Shown: positions 18,116-28,492, counted from the stretch's first letter. The stretch is DNA of 64,000 bases from Sphingobacteriaceae bacterium (GCA_016709575.1 JADJMM010000011.1:1-64000); one strand, 5' to 3'. The notes: generated by a model from the sequence alone, not told the origin. Made by a program: numbers and translations.

Positions 18116-20913
18116 ATGTCAGACGGAGCAAAACAACTTCGCTTAAGTAAAGTAGCAAAAGAGTTCAATCTTTCTCTTGGAAAGATTGTGGAATTCTTGC
18201 GGCAAAAGGTAAGCCGGTTGATAATAACCCTAATGCTAAAATTGGCAACGAGGAATATGTTTTATTGCAGAAAGAATTTTCGAGCGATAAAAATGCGCGT
18301 GAAGAAGCAGAACAGGTTTCGCAAAATATTAGTAAGGTTAAACGCGATAATATTGTTTTAGACGACAATAAAGCAAAACTAAAAGCTAAAGAAGCGAAAG
18401 AAGCAGAAGAAGTGAGAATTAAAGATCTGACTGAAGCCGCTAATGAAAAAGCTAAAAAAGAAAAAGCTGCCGCGAAAAAAGAGGAGATTGTAAAAACTGA
18501 AGTTGGAAATTTAGAAGGACCGAAAGTTCTAGGAAAATTAGATTTAGAATCTATCAACTCTAAAACCAAGCCGGATAAAAAAGCGAAAGCGGAAGAACCT
18601 GAAACGAAGAAAAAAGGTAAGGCTAAAAAAGTAGAAGAAGTAAAAGAAGAAATTGTAAAACCAATTGAACCTGAAGTTGCGCCTGAAGAAGAACAAAAAG
18701 AAGATTTCTTAGAGACAAAATTTGCAAAATTAGAAGGCCCGAAAATTTTGGGTAATATTGTATTGCCCATTAAAGAAGATAAGAAAAAACCGATTGCCTC
18801 TTCTAATTTAGGTTCTGCTGCCGATAAGAAAAAACGTAAGCGTATCCGTAAAGGCGGTATGTCGGAAGAGGAAATTAAAAAAGTTGGCAAAGAACAAGCG
18901 CAAATTGCAAAAGACCGCGCTAAAGAAAAATACGGCGATCCTCGTAAAAAATTAAACGTTGGTACTGGCGGCGGAAGCGGAACAGGTCCGAAACCTCGTC
19001 ACGAATTAACTGAAGAGGAAATTCAAACTCAAATTAAAGAAACACTTGCTCGTTTAAGTCAAAAAGGTAATAAATCTAAAACTTCAAAATACCGTCGTGA
19101 AAAACGTGATGAAGTTCGTGAGCGTTTAGCTGAACAAAATGTATTAGACGAAGCAGATAAAAAAGTATTGCGTGTTGCCGAATTCGTATCGGCAAATCAA
19201 ATGGCGCAAATGATGAACGTACAGGTTACACAAGTAATTTCTACTTGTATGGCTTTAGGTTTATTTGTGTCTATTAATCAACGTTTAGATGCGGAAACAA
19301 TTTCAATCGTTGCTGAAGAATTTGGTTACAAAGTTGAATTTGCATCAGCGGAAGATGTTGAAACTATAAAAGAAGAAGATGCTGATAAGCCGGAAGATTT
19401 AGTATCTCGTCCTCCTATCGTTACCGTTATGGGTCACGTTGACCACGGTAAAACATCTTTACTTGACTTTATCCGTAAAGCAAGTGTTGTAGCCGGTGAG
19501 GCGGGTGGAATCACTCAACACATTGGTGCATACAATGTAAAATTACCTGATGGACGTTCAATTACATTTTTAGATACTCCCGGTCACGAAGCGTTTACCG
19601 CTATGCGTGCACGTGGAGCTAAAGTAACTGACTTAGCTATTATTGTTGTAGCGGCTGATGATAGCATCATGCCTCAAACAAAAGAAGCGATTAACCATGC
19701 TCAAGCAGCTGGTGTACCAATGATTTTTGCAATTAATAAAATTGATAAGCCTGGTGCAAATCCAGATAAGATTCGTGAAGGATTATCAGCTATGAATATT
19801 TTAGTTGAAGAATGGGGCGGAAAATATCAGTGCCAAGAAGTATCAGCTAAAAAAGGTTTAAACATTGAATTGCTTTTAGAAAAAGTATTATTAGAAGCGG
19901 AGATGATGGATTTGAAAGCAAATCCTAAACGTCATGCCAGTGGAAGTATTATTGAAGCATCGATGGAAGAAGGTCGCGGTTACGTGGCTACTATATTAGT
20001 TCAAACAGGAACTTTACGAGTTGGTGATGTTATGTTAGCTGGTTCTTACAGTGGAAAAGTACGTGCTATGTTTAACGAGCGCGGCGCAAAAGTAACTGAA
20101 GCAGGACCTTCACAACCGGTAAAAGTTTTAGGATTAAGTGGTGCACCTCAAGCGGGAGATAAATTTAACGTAATGGAAGATGAACGTGAGGCACGTGATA
20201 TTGCAACACGCCGTTTACAGTTACAGCGTGAGCAAGGTATCCGTACTCACAAACATATTACATTAGATGAAATTGGTCGTCGTTTAGCGATTGGTGACTT
20301 CAAAGAATTAAATATCATTGTAAAAGGTGACGTGGATGGATCGATTGAAGCATTAGCGGATTCATTATTAAAATTATCTACGGAAAAAGTTCAGGTAAAT
20401 ATTATTCACAAATCGGTAGGTGCGATTAGTGAGAGTGATGTATTATTAGCATCAGCTTCTAATGCAATTATTTTAGGATTCCAGGTTCGTCCTTCTACCA
20501 ACGCTCGTAAATTAGCAGAGGTTGAAGAAATTGATATCCGTTTATATTCTATTATTTACGATGCGATTAATGAAGTGAAAGCTGCGATGGAAGGCATGTT
20601 ATCGCCTGAGTTCGAAGAGAAAATTGCTTGTAACATCGAGATACGTGAAGTGTTTAACATTACTAAAGTAGGAACGATTGCAGGTTGTTATGTATTAGAT
20701 GGAAAAGTAAACCGTCATACTAAAGTACGTATCATCCGCGATGGTATTGTTGTACACACCGGAACATTAGGTTCGTTAAAACGTTTCAAAGATGATGTTA
20801 AAGAAGTTGGTGTTGGTTACGAGTGCGGATTAAATATTGAAGGCTTTAATGATATTAAAGTTGGCGATATTATCGAGGGCTACGACATGGTTGAGATTAA
20901 AGCAAAGCTTTAG
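18116..20913 (+). CDS. infB: translation initiation factor IF-2, frameshifted
   Basis: GTPase that places initiator tRNA on the 30S subunit. The start MSDGAKQLRLSKVAKEFNLSLGKIVEFL is the IF2_N domain; the frame breaks near 18199, and adding one G restores AAKGKPVDNNPNAKIGNEEY and joins the main frame, giving 932 residues. A long lysine/glutamate-rich linker (about 60-270) is followed by the second IF2_N domain, the G domain with GHVDHGKTSL, DTPGHEAF and NKID, the beta-barrel domains, and IF2-C ending VGDIIEGYDMVEIKAKL. Third gene of rimP-nusA-infB. The frameshift is probably sequencing error. Confidence 0.95.
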
Positions 20914-20993
20914 GAGATTTAAAATGTTAGATTATAGATGTTAAATGGTAAAGATTCATTTATCATTTCTAATTTAAAATTTATCATTTCAAA

Positions 20994-21035
20994 GGGGGAT
21001 TAGCCTCCCGATAGCTATCGGGATGGCAAGAGCGC
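20994..21035 (+). pseudogene. broken 5' copy of tRNA-Ala carrying an 18-bp palindrome
   Basis: GGGGGATTAGCCTC is identical to the first 14 bases of the intact tRNA-Ala 65 nt downstream; where the tRNA reads ATTTGGCTAGAGCGC, the copy has the palindrome TCCCGATAGCTATCGGGA (21006-21023) running into TGGCAAGAGCGC, i.e. the D-arm 3' side. Everything after the D arm is missing. So it is a 5' fragment with its D loop interrupted. It cannot be a functional tRNA. Confidence 0.75.
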
Positions 21036-21058
21036 AAAAATAATGTTCTTATAATATT

Positions 21059-21133
21059 GGGGGATTAGCCTCATTTGGCTAGAGCGCTTCGCTGGCAGTG
21101 AAGAGGTGATCGGTTCGAATCCGATATTCTCCA
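21059..21133 (+). tRNA. tRNA-Ala (anticodon GGC)
   Basis: 75 nt with a complete cloverleaf: acceptor GGGGGAT pairs with ATTCTCC (two G-U pairs), D arm GCC/GGC, anticodon stem CTTCG/TGAAG around loop CTGGCAG with anticodon GGC, and T arm ATCGG/CCGAT around TTCGAAT. The discriminator base is A and CCA is not encoded. It follows infB by about 145 nt and ends in a strong terminator at 21145. Confidence 0.93.
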
Positions 21134-21144
21134 CAGATAAATAC

Positions 21145-21172
21145 AAAAAGGTTGGCTTAAGCCAACCTTTTT
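21145..21172 (+). terminator. intrinsic terminator after tRNA-Ala
   Basis: AAAAAGGTTGGCTTAAGCCAACCTTTTT: a perfect 28-nt dyad ending in a T run, 12 nt after the tRNA; it could act on both strands. Confidence 0.85.
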
Positions 21173-21280
21173 CGTTTTATGACATCTGAAATTTAACAAT
21201 CTAAAAACAACTCTGAAGTTTCAAATTAATAAACCCTGTTGTAACATTTACCGTCAATTCCGTTATACACCAAACTTTCT

Positions 21281-21288
21281 TACATTTG
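21281..21288 (+). promoter_or_regulatory. -7 box of the outer-membrane receptor gene (TACATTTG)
   Basis: Fits TAnnTTTG, 17 nt before the ATG at 21306. Confidence 0.4.
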
Positions 21289-21305
21289 TTAGCAGCACAT
21301 CATTT

Positions 21306-23708
21306 ATGAGATTTATTTACTTAGTGTTTTTTATTTGTCTTGCAATTATCACTAAGTCGCAACAACCTTACGTTACCATCAAAGGGAAAGCAATTTCATC
21401 AGAAAAAGAACCAATTGAGTTTGGCAATATTATTGCCCTTAGTGTGAAAGATTCTTCAATGATAAAAGGTGGTCCGTTTGAGAATGGTATTTTTAAACTT
21501 GAAAACTTACCCAATGATACACTCCTGATTAAAATTACTTCAGTTGGGTTTGATGATTATTTACAAATAGTAAAAAAAGCAAAAGAAGATTCAATAATTG
21601 ATATTGGTGAAGTAGTTCTACCAATAGGAAAATCATTAAAAGAGGTGACAATTACTGCCAAAATCCCTCTCTTTGAAATGGATGGGGAAAAGGTTAAAGT
21701 CAATGTTGAAAATACCTCTTTAAACAACGCCGGAAATGCGCTCGATGTTTTGAGACGCTCACCAGGTGTACAAGTTAATTCAAGCGACCTTGTCACTGTA
21801 TTTGGAAAAGGCACAGCGATAATATACTTAGACGGAATGCTTATTTCAACGGTTGATATTTTAAAATCATTACCTTCTACTGATATAAAATCAATTGAAA
21901 TTATAAATAACCCGTCTGCTAAATATGATGCAGGAGGAAGAGCTGTCATAAACATAATCACCACTAAAAACAATCTGCAAGGCTACAATGGAAATATTAT
22001 ACAGAACACACTTTATATAAAATCTATTTTTAGTTACACGGGGCTACGTTTTAATTACACCCACAAAAAATGGACAACTAATATAAGTTTAGGTACCAGC
22101 AAAGGTGGTCAATGGAACTCAGACATATACAAACGGAAATATAAAACAAAAGACACTTTAAATGTTGTAATGTTGAATTCAATTTATGATACTCAAAAAT
22201 TCACAGATGTATATTACTACCGAGCGGGACTCAATTATAGACCTGACTCCTTAACCACACTTGGTTTACAATACAATGGTTTTTATGACTCAAAAAATAC
22301 ATTATCTGAAAACAATAATTCTGTACTCGCTGACAATATTTCTCAATACAAACTAAATACCAGCACTTATGGCCGGCCCATTACAAGCAATAATTCAATT
22401 AGCGCTAACTACAACCGAAAATTAGATACAATCGGCTCTGAACTATTTATTGCCGCACAATATGGCACCTTCAATATTAAAAACACATCTAACATAAAAC
22501 AATTAACCCAAATTAATAACATATATAGTTCTAGCGAAAAAAGAAATATAAATAATAACTCAATAAATATTATTGGAGCTCAAGCTGATCTTACCAAAGC
22601 GTTTAATCGGAAATGGAAATTAGAGACAGGCATTAAAGAATCCTATATTTCAAAAACAAGCAATATAACATTTGAAACATTAAATAATAATTCGCAATGG
22701 GTTTCTGATTCCGCTTACAAAAACGGTTTCATTTTTGATGAAAATATTTTAGCCGGTTATGCCGAATTACGTTACAAGAAAAATAAATTTAATTCGCGAT
22801 TAGGCATACGTTCAGAGATCACACAATCAAAGGGCTTTTCAAAATCTTTAAATAAATCTATTATTGACCGTAATTACGTTAACTATTTTCCAAGTGCCTT
22901 TGTAGGATACGATTTTAATAAAGACCTTACAACCTCACTTACACTTTCCAGTAGAATTAACAGACCAACATTTCAAGACCTGGATCCATTCATCAATTAC
23001 ATTGATTCAGTAACTTCATTTAGAGGAAATCCTTATCTTCTACCAGAATACACGAACTCAATCGAAGCTTCATTAATCTATATGAAGGAAGCTAATTTAA
23101 CTTTTGGTTATAATTATACCAAAGGGGCGATGAGACTTGTAGTTGATAAATTAACAGATTCAACAGACGCATTTACCGCCGTAACAAAAAATTTAAATAA
23201 TAGTGAAACCTATTCGTTTGGAATCACTATTCCCTATGAACTTGAATGGTGGACTACCGCCAACTATTTTGGTTACTTCTTAAACAACTTTACCTACCAA
23301 CAAAACGGCGTATTGATTAAAAATTATAAACCAACCTATAGTATATATCTATATGATGAATTCAGATTCAAAAAATATTTCTCCTTAGAATTAACTTACG
23401 AATACACTTCATCAGCAGTAGATGGTATTTTTGTTTCAAATCCATTCTCCATGTTTACTGCAACAATCAAAAAAACATTTTTTAAAGACCGACTTACTTG
23501 TAGATTTACAGCAAACGATGTGTTTAGCACATACATAATGAGTGGAAATAGCAATATCCCTATCTATAATTTAAATTACGAATCAAAAGTAAGTACGCAC
23601 TATTTTTTATTGGCCTTAAACTATAAATTTGGTAAACTCAAGACTAACATTTACAAAAATCGTTCGGTTAGCGACGAGGAGTATAATCGAGTAAAAACAG
23701 GTAAATAG
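21306..23708 (+). CDS. outer-membrane beta-barrel receptor (OMP_b-brl_3, TonB-dependent type)
   Basis: 800 residues: signal peptide 1-18, a carboxypeptidase-regulatory-like beta-sandwich about 25-100 (TIKGKAISSEKEPIEFGNIIALSVKDSSMI), a plug domain about 110-225 (GNALDVLRRSPGVQVNSSDLVTVFGKGTAIIYLDGM...IEIINNPSAKYDAGG), then a large barrel with NRPTFQDLDPFINYID. The layout is that of the outer membrane beta-barrel family 3, related to SusC but without a SusD partner nearby. Substrate not known. It stands alone, behind a TAnnTTTG box and after the tRNA terminator. Confidence 0.88.
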   Translation: MRFIYLVFFICLAIITKSQQPYVTIKGKAISSEKEPIEFGNIIALSVKDSSMIKGGPFENGIFKLENLPNDTLLIKITSVGFDDYLQIVKKAKEDSIIDIGEVVLPIGKSLKEVTITAKIPLFEMDGEKVKVNVENTSLNNAGNALDVLRRSPGVQVNSSDLVTVFGKGTAIIYLDGMLISTVDILKSLPSTDIKSIEIINNPSAKYDAGGRAVINIITTKNNLQGYNGNIIQNTLYIKSIFSYTGLRFNYTHKKWTTNISLGTSKGGQWNSDIYKRKYKTKDTLNVVMLNSIYDTQKFTDVYYYRAGLNYRPDSLTTLGLQYNGFYDSKNTLSENNNSVLADNISQYKLNTSTYGRPITSNNSISANYNRKLDTIGSELFIAAQYGTFNIKNTSNIKQLTQINNIYSSSEKRNINNNSINIIGAQADLTKAFNRKWKLETGIKESYISKTSNITFETLNNNSQWVSDSAYKNGFIFDENILAGYAELRYKKNKFNSRLGIRSEITQSKGFSKSLNKSIIDRNYVNYFPSAFVGYDFNKDLTTSLTLSSRINRPTFQDLDPFINYIDSVTSFRGNPYLLPEYTNSIEASLIYMKEANLTFGYNYTKGAMRLVVDKLTDSTDAFTAVTKNLNNSETYSFGITIPYELEWWTTANYFGYFLNNFTYQQNGVLIKNYKPTYSIYLYDEFRFKKYFSLELTYEYTSSAVDGIFVSNPFSMFTATIKKTFFKDRLTCRFTANDVFSTYIMSGNSNIPIYNLNYESKVSTHYFLLALNYKFGKLKTNIYKNRSVSDEEYNRVKTGK

Positions 23709-23741
23709 TTGCCTTTTTGCGAAAACTCATTCGGATTTTTT

Positions 23742-23749
23742 TACCTTTG
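23742..23749 (+). promoter_or_regulatory. -7 box of the thioredoxin/TPR gene (TACCTTTG)
   Basis: Matches TAnnTTTG 17 nt before the ATG at 23766, with a TTG about 22 nt further upstream. Confidence 0.45.
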
Positions 23750-23765
23750 TTAAAATTCCTTTTCT

Positions 23766-24949
23766 ATGAAAAAAGTGTTAATCCTTTTGCAATTCGCTAC
23801 CTTAATAACAATCGCCCAAAACCGTCAGATTACTTTCGAAAAAGGAAATCTGGCTTCGGTTTTTGAAAAAGCTAAAAAGGAAAACAAATTAATTTTTGTG
23901 GATGCCTTTACTGTTTGGTGCGGACCGTGTAAACACATGGCTAAACATGTTTTTACCAATGATACGGTGGCGGATTATTACAACGCCAATTTTGTGAATC
24001 TTAAATTGGATATGGAAAAAGGTGAAGGTTTAGACTTTGCTAAAAAATACGACGTAAGTTGTTACCCTAATATGATGTTTTTAGATGCAAACGGAAATGT
24101 TATTCACCGAGTTGCCGGTTCAATGCCTTCGGCACAGTTTGTTGATTTTGGAAAGAAAACAAAAACACCCGAAGTAGCATTTGGCGCTTTAAAAACAAAA
24201 TATGAAAGTGCTGAACTAAACGAATCGAATGTTGTAGACTATATTAATCTTTTAATGGGATGTTGTTTAGATCCTTCTTCAAAAGCATTAAGTTACATTG
24301 CAAAAGTTAAAGAGGAAGATTTGTTGAAACGTACCAATTGGATTGTGATGCGTGACTTTGTTTACAATCACGAATCCCGTGAAATAAAATATTTCCTAAA
24401 AAATCAATCTGCTTTCGAAAACAAATTCGGAAAAGACACAGTTGAACAAAAATTACAACAACTCGGAAAAAGCTACTTTTCTAAATACAGTCGCGCTAAA
24501 GAATTTGACCAAGCCGGATATGATAAAGCTAAAAAAGAATTTGTTGAATTAAAATGGCCAAATACAAACGCTATTATTTTTGAATCCGATCTTGAAACTT
24601 ACGGTCGGTTTAACAAATCTAAATATTATGAATTAGCTGCTGCTGATTTTCAGAAGTACTATAACAACAATGCAAGCGCTTTAAACAGCATGGCTTGGAT
24701 TTTTACGAGCAAGTATCAGATAAAACACTTCTTAAATCTGCCATTTTAATGTCGAAACGCGCTTGTGAATTGAATGGTAATTACGCTTATTTAGATACGT
24801 ATGCCGCAGTGTTATACAAGGCAGGAGAATATAAAGAAGCGGAAATCATGGCCAACAAAGCCATCGAAAAAGCGAAAGCTGAAAAAATGGTAGCAGATGA
24901 ATACAAAGAAACTTCTGCACTGCTTGAAAAAATAAAAGCGAAGAAATAA
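23766..24949 (+). CDS. secreted thioredoxin-fold protein with C-terminal helical repeats, frameshifted
   Basis: Signal peptide 1-18, then a thioredoxin domain with WCGPCK (C52 and C55) and the cis-proline region SCYPNMMFLD, followed by about 250 helical residues. The frame breaks in the T run at 24700-24704; one more T joins ALNSMAWIF to YEQVSDKTLLKSAILMSKRACELNG, which has a TPR-like pattern (YAYLDTYAAVLYKAGEYKEAEIMANKAIEKAKAE), giving about 394 residues. It probably reduces or isomerises disulfides in the periplasm, or is a DUF255-like chaperone. The break is likely an assembly error. The GreA-like gene follows directly. Confidence 0.85.
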
Positions 24950-24970
24950 TTATTCTTTACGAAACAAAAC

Positions 24971-25402
24971 ATCTATAATCATTGTCTGCAAATTCTCAAT
25001 AAAAAAATTGAAGAATTAAACTCCGCATTAGCGAACGCAACAGAATCTGCAAACAACGAAACTAAAAGCAGCGCGGGCGATAAACACGAAACTGCGCGGG
25101 CAATGATGCAATTGGAGCAGGAAAAATTAAGTCATCAGTTAGACGAATTAGAAGAACAAAAATCACAACTCGATAAAATTGATATATCAAAAATCTCTAA
25201 CCAAATTGCAAAGGGCACACTAATACAAAGCGATAAAGGTTTTTTGTTTTTAAGTATTGGTTTAGGAAAAATTATTGTTGATGATAAAACTGTTTTTGCT
25301 ATTTCACCTCAATCGCCTTTAGGACTAAAATTGCTTGGCAAAAAAGAAAATGAGGTTGTGGAGATGAATGGAGTGGAGTATAAAATTGAGAGGTTGTATT
25401 AA
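24971..25402 (+). CDS. GreA/GreB-like conserved protein, start codon unclear
   Basis: The ATG at 25103 gives only 99 residues, but the frame stays open to the stop of the previous gene and reads IYNHCLQILNKKIEELN... with SSAGDKHETARAMMQLEQEKL, the coiled-coil region shared by a Bacteroidota family of about 145 residues. That family resembles GreA/GreB transcript-cleavage factors and is often mislabelled 3-oxoacyl-ACP synthase. The C-terminal part (GTLIQSDKGFLFLSIGLGKI...ISPQSPLGLKLLGKKENE) is a Gre-like barrel. No ATG lies upstream; the boundary given is an in-frame ATC and is uncertain. One base may be missing near the true start. Confidence 0.7.
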   Translation: MYNHCLQILNKKIEELNSALANATESANNETKSSAGDKHETARAMMQLEQEKLSHQLDELEEQKSQLDKIDISKISNQIAKGTLIQSDKGFLFLSIGLGKIIVDDKTVFAISPQSPLGLKLLGKKENEVVEMNGVEYKIERLY

Positions 25403-25408
25403 AAGTTT

Positions 25409-25452
25409 GACCCCCTCCCCCTTCGGGTACTCCCCCTTGAAAAAAGGGGGAG
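25409..25452. repeat. C-rich/G-rich dyad between convergent genes
   Basis: CCCCCTCCCCCTTCGGGTAC is followed by CTCCCCCTT, loop GAAAA, AAGGGGGAG (25430-25452), a nine-pair stem. It lies between the GreA-like gene and the convergent aldo/keto reductase gene and may end both transcripts. The base composition differs from its surroundings; similar elements are common intergenic repeats in this phylum. Confidence 0.6.
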
Positions 25453-25474
25453 AAATATTTACGTTACCAAAAAA

Positions 25475-26424
25475 TTATTTCCACTTACTCGCTTCATCTA
25501 AAAGTGAAATATCGTGAGGAGTTAATTTTACATTTACAGCTTTTATTAAAGAATCTAATTGTTGCAAACTAGTTGCACTTGCGATTGGAGCTGTTACTGA
25601 AGGACGATGCAATAACCAGGCAATAGCTACACTTGCACAAGTTGAAGAATGCTGTAAAGCTACTTCGTCTAAGGCTTTTAGAATTCCCAACCCTTTTGGA
25701 TTTAAATATTGTTCTACTCTATCCCCCGAATACTTTTTGACAAATCATCTTTAGTTCTGTATTTACCTGTGAGAAAACCAACCGCTAATGCAAAATAATT
25801 TAGCACGGCAATATTATTTTTCACACATAATGGTTCTAATTCTTTTTCAAACACTTCGCGCTCGCATAAATTATAAAGAGGTTGTAACGTTTCGTAACGC
25901 GGTAATCCGTTTTTCTTACTTGCTTCTAATGCAGCAGTAAAACGTTCTGGTGCAAAATTAGATGCGCCAACATATCTTACTTTTCCCTCTTTTATTAATT
26001 GTGCATATGCCTCAAGTGCTTCTTCTACAGGAACAGTTTCATCATCTTTATGCGTTTGATACAAATCAATATAATCAGTCTGTAACCTTCTTAAAGAATC
26101 TTCAGCAGCTTTAATCAAATATTTTTTTGTGACATCCGTTTTACCCTGACCCATATCCATCCCGCCCTTGGTAGCAATAATGATTTTATTGCGATTGCCT
26201 TTCTGCTTCATCCACTTCCCAATAATGGTTTCAGATTCCCCTCCTACTCCACTCGCCCAACGTGAATACACATCAGCGGTATCGATAAAATTAAAATCTG
26301 ATTCTGTAAACTTGCTTAAAATATCAAATGATGTTTTTTCATCGGCTGTCCAGCCAAAAACATTACCACCAAAAGCAATGGGCGCTACTAATAAATCTGA
26401 ATTGCCGAGTTGACGTTTCTGCAT
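25475..26424 (-). CDS. aldo/keto reductase, frameshifted
   Basis: NADPH-dependent reductase of aldehydes or ketones, TIM barrel. The catalytic tetrad is visible in FNFIDTADVYSRW (D, Y), IIATKGG (K) and LYQTHKDD (H). The frame breaks in the C run at 25723-25727; one more base turns SIRGIE-stop into SIRGDRVEQYLNPKGLGILKAL and joins the C-terminal 71 residues (VAIAWLLHRPSVTAPIASAT), giving about 316 residues, the family norm. The substrate cannot be read from sequence. It is likely one intact gene with an assembly error. It lies 6 nt after the OmpA gene on the same strand. Confidence 0.9.
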
Positions 26425-26430
26425 GAGAAA

Positions 26431-27690
26431 CTATTCTTTAGAGAAATTAAATTCGGTACGGCGATTGTATTCGTGTTCTTTATCTAAACACTCTACATTA
26501 TTATGGCAACGGTTACGAATCATTGTTTCGCCCTTACCAACACCTTTAATTCTGTTTTTCTTTATTCCCTTTGCAACGATATATGAAATTACAGCTTGAT
26601 TTCGTTTTTCAGATAGCGCCAAATTTGCGGCATCATCCCCTTGTGAATCGGTATGCGAAGTAATTTCAAGAGTTACTTTTGGATTTTCTTTCATGATAGT
26701 AACCACTTTATTCAAAACTATTTCTGCAGGTTTTTCAATACCCCACTTTCCTAAACTGTACACAATGTATTCAATAACTTTTAATTCATTTACAGTACTC
26801 TTTTTAAAATTACTAAAAGCTAAAGTGATATCTTTTGTTTCAATCTCATTAATTTTATTTACATCAGCCTTTAATAATTTATATTTAAAACTACCAACCC
26901 CTTTGCGAAAGTGGCAATTTCAACTCCATTTTGCGCAGCTAAAATTACGCTAACGGACGATCCGCATTTTGTTTTACTGTTAATTCGTAGTTTGCTTTTT
27001 CATTCTCGGGAATAAACATTTCAAAATCACCAAACTCATCTGTTCTTGTTGTAGCGAATGTATCCGCTTTTGTTCGTTTACTAAACAGACAATTGTTTTT
27101 ACCAATGGAATTCTACTTCCTGAACTATCCGTTAATAATTTAGCTTTAAATTTAGTGTTGCTTGTTCCCGGTAACATATCAGCTTCTTTTTGAAAAGTTC
27201 CAATAGCATCTGCTTCCGCCATTACTTTTCCGTCAGGTGCGATTAAAGTAACACGGTTAAAAATTCTTTTTAGAGTTTTAGCAACTTCCGAGTAATCATT
27301 CGTGTTGTACGGTTCAAATTTTACATCTGCTCTGGCTTTAAAAGGCTTTGCGGTTTTAAAATATTGTAACCAGGCTTGATAAGAATCGCCTTTATCAAAT
27401 GAATAACAAATTACGCGTAGTTTTGGTATTTTATAAAGTTCGATGATTCTTGAAATAGCAGCTTCCATTTTTTGAACACTATCTTTCCCGTCACGGTCTT
27501 TTGCTCCCCAGTTATAATTAAACACTAACGTGTATTTATTTTCAGGAATGTAAATGGTTGCTTTTAAATCAAACTCATTGTATACATCTACAGATATATT
27601 AACACGGTCGCCTACCTTAAAAGCTTTTTTTTGTCCGAAAAACAAAATTGGTAATGATAGAAGTAAGATAAAAAGGATAAGGTGACGCAT
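26431..27690 (-). CDS. OmpA-family protein with N-terminal extracytoplasmic domain, three frameshifts
   Basis: I join the pieces 26980-27720 and 26431-26763 plus the stretch between them. The ATG at 27688-27690 gives the signal peptide MRHLILFILLLSLPILFFGQ. Residues 20-170 are an unrecognised domain, then a carboxypeptidase-regulatory-like segment (IAPDGKVMAEAD..., TRTDEFGDFEMFIPE), and the end is an OmpA peptidoglycan-binding domain (VTLEITSHTDSQGDDAANLALSEKRNQAVISYI..., NRRTEFNF). One-base deletions at about 27068-27071, 26952-26956 and 26901-26905 explain the breaks. It should link the outer membrane to peptidoglycan, as in the T9SS-associated OmpA proteins. Confidence 0.78.
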
Positions 27691-27790
27691 ATAAAAAGTG
27701 CCTTTAAATGTTTTATCCAAATATAATTTTATTTTTGAGAAATACGAATGGAAAACTAAGTTTTTTATCTAAAACTTTTCCTGAACGTTC

Positions 27791-28441
27791 TTACTTCACA
27801 TTCTCAATGTTCAAATCCAAAATAACACCACCTTCGTTGGTGGTAGATTGAACAAAATTGGCATTAAACGTTTCGTAAAAGCCCAATGCCATGCGGTTTG
27901 ATTTAAGGATTTGTCCCGTAATTTTTTTGTAGCCGTTATTTTTATACTCGTTAACAGCGTGTTTTAAAATTTTGTGAGAGATTTTTTCCTTTTCAGTGAT
28001 ATATACTTTACGATAATCATTCAAAACTCCGATAGTTAAAATCTCGAAAGCTGTTTTAGAATCTTCCATTGTTTTTAATAGCGGGTCCGGTTTATACTTC
28101 AATAAGTTTAAAATGGTTTTAATTCTCTTAGGCCCCGTTATCATAGCTGTACTCATTACAAAACTGATGCGCCAAAAGTAAATAGGAATTGCAGAACGAA
28201 TTAAAGAAAATGGCTTTTTATTAGTCACAATCATCCCAACATATTTGCCATTATACCTTGCTAAAAAACACTTTAAAGAACCAATTTTTGGCAAGCATTT
28301 GTAATAAAATTGCTTCATGAAAATATTGCCCATTTCCACTACAAAGCTATCGGGCAATACATCCGAATGAATAGCACAAATTAAATCCATTTGCTCCTTA
28401 TCATCTGGGTTAAAAACAACTATCTCAAAAGTATCGGCCAT
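27791..28441 (-). CDS. GNAT-family N-acetyltransferase
   Basis: 216 residues with the GNAT fold. The N-terminal MDLICAIHSDVLPDSFVVEMG matches the substrate side, CFLARYNGKYVGMIV is strands 2-4, ILTIGVLNDYRKVYI carries a degenerate acetyl-CoA pyrophosphate loop, and KSNRMALGFYETFNANFV is the C-terminal strand-helix motif. Such genes often sit with surface polysaccharide loci, but here it is divergent from kdsA, 51 nt away. Substrate unknown. Confidence 0.8.
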   Translation of the reverse strand: MADTFEIVVFNPDDKEQMDLICAIHSDVLPDSFVVEMGNIFMKQFYYKCLPKIGSLKCFLARYNGKYVGMIVTNKKPFSLIRSAIPIYFWRISFVMSTAMITGPKRIKTILNLLKYKPDPLLKTMEDSKTAFEILTIGVLNDYRKVYITEKEKISHKILKHAVNEYKNNGYKKITGQILKSNRMALGFYETFNANFVQSTTNEGGVILDLNIENVK

Positions 28442-28480
28442 ATATTGTTAATTTGTTCAACAAAAATAGGTTTTTATTCG

Positions 28481-28488
28481 TAATTTTG
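28481..28488 (+). promoter_or_regulatory. -7 box of kdsA (TAATTTTG)
   Basis: Matches TAnnTTTG four nt before the ATG at 28493, so the message would be leaderless or nearly so. Confidence 0.4.
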
Positions 28489-28492
28489 AGCT

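Noticed and set aside
18165..18890. Long antisense ORF of 241 codons opposite infB
   Set aside because: It lies wholly within the lysine/glutamate-rich part of infB and reads as serine/phenylalanine-rich low complexity, the shadow of AAA and GAA codons.
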